From assembly GCF_022458985.1 (NCBI RefSeq), contig NC_061777.1, positions 14,659,668 to 14,723,667 of the forward strand: a stretch of 64,000 bases of DNA. Reading direction: 5' to 3'. The notes beneath the pieces were generated by a model. That model had not been told where the DNA came from. It did no database searches and saw only the letters and a program-made list of their open reading frames with translations. A program made the position numbers and the translations under genes. The DNA comes from Mugil cephalus (lineage: Eukaryota > Chordata > Actinopteri > Mugiliformes > Mugilidae). Shown here piece after piece: positions 25,701-35,800 of the stretch. Numbering within the stretch: the first letter of the stretch is position 1; each line of letters begins with the position of its first letter.

Positions 25701-27613
25701 AGGAGGAGGAGAGAGAACAGGATGAAACTGACAGTGAAGATGCTTTAGAGGGGGAAGTGTCACAAGTGAAAGACAACACAGTCCGTGTCGCAGGCCGTGA
25801 GAAAACTGATGAGGAATCAAGTGATGAGGAGGAGGAGGAGGAGGAGGGCTGCCACCTTCCCATCAAAGTGTGGTAAATCGTTCTGCCGTGTCCTGGATTA
25901 ATCTAACCGTTCTTGTGGATCACCACTGTGGTCGTAAAAACTTTACAACCTTAAAGGCTGGATAGGTATTAAAAGGCTGCACAGACCTCCTCATGTGCTG
26001 TATTATCTACGTGTTGGTTCTGACAGGAGTTGTCTGATGGATTTATATGTCCTGTCACGGGTGATGATCCGTTTTAGTGAAAAGAGGTGCAATCCCAGGT
26101 CCAGCATCTATAATCCTGGATGCTGTAGTCGATAATATGGTCCGACACGTGCAACACTCGGGGAATAACCACACTATAAGAGAACCATGTGTCCCTGTGC
26201 ACGACAGCAGGTCTCCAGGAGCTTAATGTTTTTTTTTTTAATTTAATTTCAATAATGCAAAATATGAGGACGGACGGATGAGTTGATGGACCTAGCGATT
26301 CTAAGCTGAGGTTGTGATACTTTAATTGGAAGGATGGGTCAATGGATGAATGTACATTTTACACAGACGTTTAAATAGAAAATACAGTAATATTACAGAA
26401 GTAATATAATAATGGATGTGTGGGTGGGTGGATGAATGGCTTTCACAGCCACAGTTTCAGATTTACACCAGGCGTCATCAGATGTTTCAGGTTTACCCGT
26501 CTTTCTGCTGTAACGCGACAAACGTTAGCGCTTACCTTCTTGTGTTGCCGTCGGCAAACTGACGACATGCTTCCCTGTGTCCTGCTGCAGCCCGGCTATG
26601 ACGAAACACTGGGAGGCTGAGCTGGAGGCACTAAAGGGGAACAATGCCAAGCTGACGGCAGCTCTGCTGGAGTCCACGGCCAACGTCAAACAGTGGAAAC
26701 AACAACTGGCTGCCTACCAGGAAGAGGCAGAGAGACTACACAAACGGGTGAGCGAGGGGGAGGCCGCAGGAACGCTTGTTTGTTTTCATGTGTGATTAAG
26801 TCATTTAAATTTAAAAAAAAAAGGAGCAATCATTCGGATGGGCTGCTCTGAAGTCAGGATGAGAGGGGAAAAACAAAGGAGAGAGATGAGAGTAAGCAGG
26901 AGAGGAGAGGAAACAAAATGAATTCTGGGAAAGAGATTGTGATCAGATGTGTGTGCCAGTGTCTCTCGTCGTTCTCCGCTGATTTCAATCGTGGTTCTGC
27001 GTCTTGTCCTTGTAGGTGACCGAGCTTGAGTGCCAGAGCAACCAAACCCCAGTGATCAAATCCCAGAAGACTGAACTCAACCAAACCATAGAGGAGCTAG
27101 AAAACACGCTTAGAGATAAAGAAGAGGTGGGTTCTGTGTGCGGGAGTGAGGGGAGTGACTTACCTAGTCAGGTAGAAAGTCACGCACCCTGTTTTTATGT
27201 TACACTGAGTTTAATCTTTTCTGTGTGCTCCAGGAAATGGAAAAATTGAAAGAAGAATTGGAAACCATGAACGACCTGATGGAGCAGAAAGACACTCTTA
27301 CCCAGAAATTAGAGGTGAGTGAAAGAAACTCAAAAGACTCCCCCCACCTTCAAAAAAAAAAAAAAAATAAAAAAGCCACTCCCCGACTTATAACACCATC
27401 AACAACTTTCTCTGTCCGCAGGAGACGGAGTTGCGCAGTCGGGTGCTCGAGGAGCAGCTGTCGGGTGCCGAGCAGCGGCTGGAGGAGAACCAGGAGGAGC
27501 AGGAGAACTTTAGGAAGAGCCTGCGGACGCTGCTGGAGCTGCTGGACGGCAAGATCTTTGAGCTGACGGAGCTCAGAGACACCTTGGCCCGGCTCATAGA
27601 GGAAGCCAGCTAG
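10055..27613 (+). CDS. homer1: Homer scaffold protein 1 (long, coiled-coil form)
   Basis: Postsynaptic scaffold. The EVH1 domain binds PPxxF motifs in group I mGluRs, IP3 receptors and Shank, and the C-terminal coiled coil tetramerises. Coding exons: 10055-10059 (ATGGG only), 14830-14986, 16588-16719, 18223-18315, 20857-21005, 26591-26747, 27016-27126, 27234-27314, 27422-27613. Phases join to 358 aa (human 354). The EVH1 domain is about residues 1-110 ([37 protein letters not shown]). A Ser/Pro-rich linker with the SPLTP P-motif comes from exon 5. The coiled coil runs from about 180 to the end, finishing in [20 protein letters not shown]. The tiny first exon coding only Met and most of Gly matches the mammalian gene. 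Intron 5 is 5.6 kb, the place where the short Homer1a form arises in mammals. No breaks were seen. Confidence 0.97.
10060..14829 (+). other. homer1: homer1 intron 1
   Basis: A 4.8 kb intron between the ATGGG first exon and the first EVH1 exon. It holds no recognisable gene. It contains short simple repeats (GAAA near 10,385, a CAGCAG run near 10,671, TG near 13,938) and a pyrimidine-rich block at 12,715-12,860. Its last 150 bases are GC-rich and open in the frame of exon 2 (see the separate entry). Confidence 0.7.
14684..14986 (+). CDS. homer1: Possible alternative N-terminus of homer1 (in-frame extension of exon 2)
   Basis: An ATG at 14684 ([12 protein letters not shown]...) opens a frame that runs without a stop through the exon 2 splice acceptor into [12 protein letters not shown]. 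It would add 49 residues, including a Gly/Ala stretch (GFGAGAGFG), ahead of the EVH1 domain. It would need a transcript starting inside intron 1. The upstream 300 bases are purine-rich and the open part is markedly GC-rich. The polypyrimidine tract codes FFFVPFR in this reading, which argues it is just the acceptor region. I see no homology to known Homer N-termini. Confidence 0.25.
15376..15397. repeat. Poly-G run of 22
   Basis: An uninterrupted run of 22 G on the plus strand in homer1 intron 2. The plus strand is also the transcribed RNA sense. Such a run can form G-quadruplexes. The exact length is also a likely sequencing or assembly weak point. Confidence 0.95.
16741..16784. repeat. (AC)22 microsatellite
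   Basis: A pure AC repeat just after homer1 exon 3, in intron 3. Confidence 0.97.
16823..16849. repeat. Poly-T run of 27
   Basis: A T homopolymer in homer1 intron 3, about 40 bases after the AC microsatellite. No retroposed body is recognisable beside it. Confidence 0.95.
20857..21126 (+). CDS. homer1: Possible Homer1a-type short C-terminus (exon 5 read into intron 5)
   Basis: In mammals the activity-induced Homer1a mRNA ends inside intron 5, after exon 5 is read through its splice donor. Here, read-through from exon 5 continues in frame past the donor (CACAG|GTACAC) as [15 protein letters not shown] and stops at TAG 21124-21126, adding about 40 residues after exon 5. The first residues after the junction, RYT, agree with my memory of the mammalian short form. 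The rest differs and is longer than the mammalian tail. A/T-rich stretches with ATTTA-like motifs follow in the intron. Whether this transcript is made is inference. Confidence 0.4.
   Translation, partial: ESPAGELSSPLTPVTPPMENINGTDEICDTTPNSDVRPEPSQNALAFAHRYTAHCDVFAVHCLSCWPEPIHHCPVRHCHSCMSLTKMLK
21127..26590 (+). other. homer1: homer1 intron 5 remainder
   Basis: The largest homer1 intron. No second gene is recognised. It contains AT-rich stretches, small homopolymers, a short TA repeat near 23,183 and a GAG-rich open frame at 25,550-25,876 (listed separately). If a Homer1a-type transcript exists, its 3' UTR would occupy the first few kb. Confidence 0.6.
25550..25876 (+). other. Acidic open frame with GAG repeats in homer1 intron 5
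   Basis: A 108-codon open frame on the same strand as homer1. Two pure Glu runs, from GAG repeats near 25,685-25,711 and 25,829-25,847, are separated by a mixed acidic stretch ([18 protein letters not shown]). It ends CHLPIKVW and a stop. There is no match to a family I know. The GAG runs alone open this frame, so it may be a chance product. The non-repeat centre has a plausible amino-acid composition, hence the separate listing. Confidence 0.15.
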
Positions 27614-29532
27614 AGACGGAGATGCCTGTTCTTCGCAGATAGAGCCATATGATAATTTACTGACACCACCAACTACCCCCACCCCCCGAACCAGTCCCGT
27701 TCCCCGCGATCCCCATCTTCATACTCCCCGCAAACGTTTAAACTGAGACACTGCACTGCCCTCACCCATATTTCGCGCAAAAAGGGCAGCTGGTTCCCTT
27801 GTTTTTACCTTGAAGGCTCCGAGTTCCTACCAACCGCAGGCTCTCCTGTAGTTCAAGACGACACAGGGACTACCTCAGCTCGCCTTCTGATTGGCTGGTG
27901 TAGGCATAACCTCGGTTGAACTGGCTACTCCAGGTGTGGAGATGCCTGCTTTGGCACCTGCCCCCCTCCCCCTCCTGCGCACACATACACACACACACAC
28001 ACAAACACACACAAACACATTTTTTTCAAACTTGAGAACTGTGCCTCAGTGCCATCTACTGTTTTTCCCGGAGAGCTGCACCACAGCTTGCGGCGTCGGG
28101 GCGTCGCAAAACATCTCACGCACACACACACACACTCTCACACCATTTTCTTCCTCTTGAAACTGCCCCCCCAAGGGGAATGTTGAAAGTCATGTGGAAA
28201 TAATTGCTGTTAAGACTCAGAGAACTGCGCCAAAGCTGCCAAATCCCCTGAAAATATTGTCCTCTAACTTGCAGATGCTTTGATCCAAAGTGACTTACTG
28301 TACAGAGAAGAGCTGAGCAGAGAAACCCATGTCTGAGCTTGGGCTGACAGAAGAGCGTCACTGGAAACGGAGAATTAAAGGATGACTCTCGCTAAACCAG
28401 CCATTGGCCCAGAGTGACATCACCTCTGCTCCCCGGCTTGGATACACAGGGCAGCTGGGAAATAGAGTTTGCCATCCCTCTTGAACGTAAAAACTCCCGT
28501 TGACCCACCGCTTATTTAAAATCCTACACGATTGGTGATTATTGAATCTTCCAGAGGCATTGTTCACACCACACAGAAATTTTAGAGAGCGTGTGCCTGT
28601 GCCACATTTGACATAAACAAAAAAAATCCCTGTATCCAGACTGCTTCCGCCATCACAGACAACCGACCTGTCTTCCTGCCAAACTCAGTGTGGTGTGTGT
28701 TTCCGAAACAAGGCCCGGCCTTTGACATAACGCGTGCCTTCGACGCGCACATCCAGTAAAATGGACACGTGTTCTTAAATGATATGTTTCGTGCTGTGAG
28801 AGAAAGACCCTGCTTCTGGACAAGGCCCACAAAACAAACACGCAGACACACACACACGCACACACACACACACTGAGCAATACCAGACAGGCTCTGTACG
28901 TACGACACCTCTACTCTCCAACTCTATCAGGTACTCTACTCAGTGGACTCATGCAGATAGGTCAAATGCAACTAAGCTGATCCCCCGTGTCCAACAGAAA
29001 GTGTACTACTGTTGACCGCAAAACTGTGTGGCAGCCCTGTCTGGTCGAAGTAGTGCATCGCGAAGGGCTTACAGAGTGTCATCTCGTAAATCTCCACCTT
29101 CAGTGAAACTGGCCACAGATTTTCACTCCTCACAGGTGAATGCAGAACTGTACTCAGTTTCTATTCTTCGTTCTTTCTTTCTTTCTCTCTTTCTTTCTTT
29201 TTTTTTTACACAAGATACAATACTGATGATATAATTGTAGAACTGTATAAGAGAACTTTCTACTCATGAAGACGGCATTGTAAATGAATAGATGGATAAC
29301 TCAAATGCAGTAACACCCTGCAGTGGCTTATTGTCGTGTATTAACCCACGAGTATCTATAGTCTGTAGGCGAACAATCTTCTGTATATTTAAAATGCGTA
29401 ACAACACGGCTTGGTGTTACACATTCACGTACCAAAACACACACTTACTGTATAGAGCAGCTCTTAACGCTGGCGAACCCCAAAACTGCATCTTAAATTT
29501 TCTTCCTTTGAAATGAGTAAATTTCTTAAAAA

Positions 29533-29567
<35 letters not shown>

Positions 29568-30400
29568 CTTCACGAGGTGCTGCTTCTCTTATACTTCAAC
29601 TGAGCACCCTGTTTGCACTGTGGTAATACACTGTAGTAACCCCATTATATGTCAAGATCTGCATTTAGTACTAGCACAGCATAATTATGTACTTAAATTA
29701 CTTTCTGTAGTTAGTTACACAGGTTAATACACTGGAATAAGACCCATGTAAAGGGAACTGTTACCTTTTTTCTTTCTGGTTTAACTCTGACAGAGATGGA
29801 ATACCTTAATATTAATGCTATTGTTAATGAATGCCTTTGTACAGTAGTGGATAAGAAGCTTTTCATTCTCCTGTTTTGTAACTTATGGTATTTAAATGTA
29901 GGTATTATTATTGTATTTAGAGGTATGAGAAGACTGGCAATATTTTTGACTATTTAAAAGTAATTTTGAACTCATGATATTAAAGAGGTACCTCAGGCTA
30001 ATGACCTTCGTAGACTTGGTGAGACTCGTGTGTGTTGCAGGTGAAAGGACTTAATGAATGCTGGTGAAAATAAAAAGAAAAAGAAAAAAAAAGACCAGGA
30101 GAACACCCGCCGGTGCTTCAGCCAAACTAAATCCTTTGTTGAATTCAAACAAAAGACGGCTGAGAACACACCTCTGTGAACTGAGAAATACTATGTTTTG
30201 TATTCAAATACAGCAACGGCAGAAGTGCGGTGTGTGCAAATGGCTTTTCTTCATTTTTATCAACAGTCTATTGATAATTAAATTATTCAACGGACAACCT
30301 GAGAGTTTGCTTCACAAGGTTTTATTCAAATGCAAGGGCAAGTCTGTAAACGAAATGAAAACAGAAGACGGGAATAAATGAAAATGGTAGAATAAAAGGC
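27614..30400 (+). other. homer1: homer1 3' UTR (inferred)
   Basis: Follows the homer1 stop TAG 27611-27613. It holds CA microsatellites near 27,985-28,018 and 28,847-28,872, a CT-rich run near 29,166-29,205, and candidate AATAAA signals at 29531-29536 and 30373-30378. The mammalian Homer1 long-form 3' UTR is also several kb. The exact end is not visible, and the first AATAAA is followed by a genomic A run that could mimic a poly(A) tail. Confidence 0.45.
29539..29564. repeat. Poly-A run of 26
   Basis: A homopolymer immediately after the AATAAA at 29531-29536 in the probable homer1 3' UTR. It would cause internal oligo-dT priming, so cDNA ends mapped here need caution. Confidence 0.95.
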
Positions 30401-32856
30401 AAAAAGGGGGATATTTGGGACAGTTTGTCAATGTGCTACAGTGGAAAAACTGCAAAGTTCACTGATTTAGTCTGAACCGTTTCAACCATTTTCTTGTATT
30501 TCTCTTTTTTGATATTACACTCGTCAGGTGACTGAATGGTATTCAAATGGTCTTATACTGTAGTCAGCCTGTGTTGGTGACAGGCCTGTTCAGAAGCAAA
30601 CGTGATGCAAAACGATTTGGCCGGAAGCGCTTTGGAAGAAAAAAAAAAGAAGTCGGACACAAACCAGGCAATGAAATGCAAAATTACAGTTATCAGACAA
30701 GCAAGCTGTGTTCAGGTTAGTTTTAAAGGTCTCAGTCAGGTCAGTCATATGGGAGATAACTGGTTTTATGTCCACTTTGCCAGAATTTAAGCACGCTGTT
30801 AGCCACTGTTTAGAGGAGCAAGATTTGTACAAACATCTTTTGGTCCTGGTCAGTTATAATGACATTAGGTCGGGTACGGTTATGTAAAAGCGTCAGGTCG
30901 GGGTTAGATCTCATGCTACATGATGAAGGTAACATGGAAGAACATTGCGCCGCCAGTTACAGCGGATGTGAACTGGTATCTCAGGTGTGCTCTGCCAGGA
31001 AAATAATAAACCCTCTTAAGCACTGAGATATTTTCAAGCTGTGACATGTACTGTACACCCGTGCCTGTTCTTTCTATATTGGTGTCTGCCTCTTGATTAT
31101 TCCGTGAATGGCTCACGCAACACGCGCAAGAGAGAGAATAAGCGCCAAATATTTGCGTCGAAGCTGTTTCAAGGCATGCTGAAACTCTTCCCTTCCAGAT
31201 CCAGAGCCGAGTTCACGAATCCACATCTTTTTTTTTTTTTTATTCAAGTTATGTTTGTGTGAATTCCTGTGCAGCTCATCCACTCCCTCACACTTACTTA
31301 GATCCAATTCCACAAGCTGCTCAGCTACTACAGATATATATTTCAGAAAACTGTTGCTGTACAGACAAAGTGATTAAGAGTTTGTACTGTGTTTCATCAA
31401 AGTGCTGAATCCATTTACGGAAAAAAAAAAAAAAAAAACAGAAACTATGTGAGGACTCACTTCGCCACTTAAATGTTTGTGCACATGTTGGCTGTGACTT
31501 TAATGTGCAAGTCCATGTGTGCATGACTTCACCTCCAGCACTGAGTAACGGACCTCCTACTGTGTGCTTCTTCCCACTGAGTGCAGAGAAAGAAATTAGA
31601 GAAGATGCAATAAAGAGGAGGAGGGAAAGTAAAAAAGATGCCAGGAGAAACCACATCAATCACGGCCGCCTGCTCCATGGCCCACTCCGACCCCCCACTG
31701 CGCCGAGAGAATCTAGACTCCCACGTGCCATCTATCACTCAAACGAGCGCGACCCGGCGTTCCACAGCTCTGCCGCAACTTTCCCACATGTAAAGTTCGG
31801 GAATCGCCAACCAACGACCACGATGTCAACCTCCAACGCTCCAACGCCACCAATGACCCCTTTTCTAATCCTCTCCTTTTATAGGTGACCTGCTTCAGAT
31901 TAGATGTGGCGAATAATGATGAACCTTATACTACCCTCTTTATATCTCCCACCAGCCGAGCCATATGCCGTGGGCGAACAGATGGGTCGATACATATTCC
32001 CTCACCCAGCGAGGGGGTGAGAGTTGGGGGCGACAAAGGCCAGAAGAGGCAAGAGTGGGGGGAGGAGCACAAATCTGGTGTTACAGACTGAAGGATTTAC
32101 AGAATTCGTCTGATTAGACGAGCAGCGGCTCCTATGTCGTCTAACACTACCACGCATACCAGACAGTAGAATGAAATCAGACGGGAGATAAAAAGTGAGG
32201 CTCAGTCAGGGTGCATGGTTGATAAACAAACAGAAAACCGGTGATGTTTGACGGTGCAATGGTTTATAATGTGGACAGAAAATCCAGCAATCTGATGGCT
32301 TAGAATCGTTGTGTGGTCTGACCCCGAGTCACCCAGCCATGAACATCACATATTTCTGCTGCGGTCACAGTTTCTCATGCTCTGTGGCAAGTGAACAGGT
32401 CACAGACTCTTCAGCGCTGATGATGACTTTCAATATACAGATTCACATGTAGTGTCAGTGCAGTGTGTTGGTGAAAAATGTTACGTGCAGAGCAGTTAAA
32501 CAGTACAGTTGATATAAATAAAAAAATAAAATAAAATAAAATAACGTCAGTACAGAGTGATTTCAGGAATAAAACCACAGTGAGATAAAAACACAAATAA
32601 TGTCCTTCATGACGGTGAGTGTAATGCGAAATCCAAATGAACGGTTTGACCTTTGGAGCAATTGGTGAGTTTGTGATAACAGGTGCGACTCTGGCCTTGG
32701 CGTCAGTACATGTCGGTACATGTGTGACCGGGCTGTGTGTGCTTCAGCGAGTATCGTTTATGTGTGTTTACAGTACGGTACAGTACAGTACAGTATGGTG
32801 TGTGCAGTGCCAGACGGTGCAATGATCAAGGGTGTTATCTGTTGAGCCCTCGAGCC
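30401..32856. other. homer1-jmy convergent spacer
   Basis: homer1 and jmy converge here. Most of this is probably spacer plus the jmy 3' UTR (minus strand). A candidate minus-strand AATAAA lies at 31239-31244. An AATAA-type A-rich run lies near 32,518-32,543, and a short CAGTA repeat near 32,775-32,795. An open frame at 31,505-31,888 has no recognisable similarity. Confidence 0.45.
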
Positions 32857-35800
32857 CTAGCTTTCCCAGTCATGGCCGGCCAGCCCGTCGTCATCCGAGT
32901 CAGACTCCGGTGAGGCCTCCTTGATGCGGCGTAGCGCCTCGTGTATGCTCCTGGTCAGGGGGTCGGTGGAGGCCGGTAGCTCTCCCTGGTCTTTCCTCTC
33001 TTTACAGGGGACGCGCCGAAGCTTGACGCCCTTGCGAATCTGGGCCAGGATGCTGTTGGGGTCGTCGTCGCCCTTGGAGGCAGGCAGGGAGCGCTGGTCA
33101 ACCTTCCTCAGGTGGAAGCTGCCTCTCTTCAGGGAGGCGAGCACCTCGTCCATGGGTGAGCTCACTGTACGCAAGGAGAGATCGTGAATTAGCTGATGTT
33201 AAAAGCTCTGAAAAGCTGTTTTGCACCTAACCGTACCCAGTACCTCTTCTGCTGTGGGCGTCAAACTCTGGAGTCTTCCTCAGCTTCTTGCGGGCGCTCA
33301 CCAGTTGGCTGCTGTCAAAAAAGCGAGGGATGAAGGGGCCGAGCGGGGAGAGGGGGAGCTCTTCTGCCGCGCTCTTCCCCTCAGCCCTCTCCCCGTGCCG
33401 GCCTGGGGTCCCGGAAGGCGACAGTTCCTCCTTCGTTAGCGGCAGGGGTGGAGGAGGAGGTGGGGGAGGGGGAGGGGAAACAGGGGAAGCCAGCAGTGAG
33501 GACAGGGAGCAAGGGGAGCAGGTGGAGTCCGCAGGGCTGGGCACGGGCAGCGGGGGAAGAGACGCCGTGAGGCCCGTGACGGGCTGAGTGGTGAGGGTGG
33601 AGCTGGGGCTGGGGTCCGTCTGAACGCTGGTGCTCAGGCACAGCGGCTGGCCCTGCGTCTGGACGGAGACAGAGTCCATGTGCTCCTCCCTCTCGCTCAC
33701 GCTGCTCATGTCCACGTTTCTTCCTCGGTCTCTTCTCCTGGTGTGAGGCACGCGTAGCCGAGTGGACTTGAGAATCACCTGACCAGGGTACCGCTACAGA
33801 CACACACAAAGATAAATAAGTGTTGGGGAAAATACAGAGGTTAAACTGTAACACAAGATATCCTCTCTTATCCTCTTCACCAAATAGTAGGAGGAAGAGC
33901 TGGGAGACATCCAACCTGCAGCTCCTTTGCTATGACTAGCTCATTTCCAATGAGGCTGACAGCCTGTCTCTCTAACAAGGTCTCCATTCTAGGACAGGAT
34001 CTACTGTATAACAGTGAATACAACGTCACCATCGTCAGTCGATTCTGTACTTGCTCAAGTGCATGTATCAGCTCCTTGCTGCAAGTAAAACTTTAAAACG
34101 AGACTCCAGTGACTTCTTGGTAAAAGAATTTCCCTAACAAGGTGTCAATCAGAAGGAAGAAAAAATAAGTAACATGTTGATATACTTTACCTTTTAATAG
34201 ATGGCCACGTACCTGCTTGAAAGTGCGTAGTCTGTCCAGAGTCCTCTGCCTCTCTTGACTTACTCTGCTGTTCTTCCTCACCTCGTCTTCCTCTTCTTCA
34301 TTTTTTAGCTGCAAAATTCGAGTTTAGAAGAGTTATTGATAATGTTTTACAGACATGCAGTGATCATTAACCTCCTGAGCTCCTGCGTCCTCATATGGGG
34401 ACATTAGGGTTTATGTTTGTGCCAGCTTATTCTGCTTCATTTAGACTTGTTGTCCTCATAAGTGGACGTTTCAGTCTGCCATCTAGTGGTAGCAAAAGGT
34501 CCATATACTGAAGAACATGATTTCAATGGATCCGATCTGCAGCGGATAACGAGACAAAAGTGAACAAGGTATAAAACACCATCAAAGTTTACAGTCATAA
34601 GTTGTTTCTTTATGCTTACTAACTTCTCTAGTTTGATGTGACACGGAGATTTAACAAATTCTATCAGTAGTTCTAACGAGCAACACCATCACTAATTGGC
34701 AAGTACTCTTTTGAGGATATTGGGACTTCATTGTTTGCAATTCTGTTGAAATATAGAGTTTTATATTTTGTTACACATTGCAGATTTTTTTGTAGTATAC
34801 AGTGAAATAATCCCTGTGTCCACATATGAGGACATTTTTTCCCCCCAAAAACTAGTTCCTGTTCAAAGATGATGCTTAGTTTTTTATACCTGTTAGGTCA
34901 AACTAATCCGAAATATCTTCGAGAAATTAAAAATGCACTGCAAACAAAAGCTCTGGTCCCAGGAGGTTAAAAATAACAAGGTCTACCTGTAAGACATGAT
35001 GGGACATGGAGTCCTTGTGGAGGGTTTGACGTCTCTGCTGTTTCTGAGTGTGGTTGGATACACAGATTTCCTGCACAGAGGAGAGCAGAAAAAGTAAATC
35101 AACACATCAAAAACAAGAAAACAGGTACAGTGAAAACATATATGTCATTACTATATACCGTAACACAGTATAACAAGCATGAATTAAACATAAATTCATT
35201 TGGAGCCATTTTCTGCCATGTGCCAACGAAACGTAGTTGAACAGAACATCTGAAGGGGATCATAAAGTCAGTATCTGCTTGATATTAACAGTATTTAATA
35301 TCCGGGATATACTTCATGTAAAAGTAAGAGTAAAGGACACTCACTCTTTTGTTCCTTAGATAGGAGCGCTTGGCCGTGATGCGCCCCCTTCTCGCCTCCA
35401 GCTGTCGAGCGTTGACCTGAAGTCTGCGCAGCTCTTCTCTCTCTGCGGTATCGTCCTCTGTTATATCATCTGCACTTTCAAAGGTGTCATAGTACACCAC
35501 CTCGTCCTGACGCTCTGAAAACACACATACATAAATACATGGCCCTGTTTGGACACAGGTTTACGTGTCTAACGACACTACACGTCGTTAATGTAAAGGT
35601 AATTCACGCTAGTTTGTGAATATGTAGTGGTTTGCTGTGACTCTCCTGAGCATTAAGTTTTGCATTTGAAGGGGCTTATGTTGTGAGCAAGAATTCAAAA
35701 AAACACTTCAGTGGAAATACCTGTCATCTGTCTACGAATGCTGTCTAACTGAGCGGTGAGGAGCAGCTCTTCACACTGTAAGATCTCGGCCTGGATGTCG

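Noticed and set aside
31505-31888. 127-codon frame between homer1 and jmy
   Set aside because: No family signature and no convincing splice or start context.
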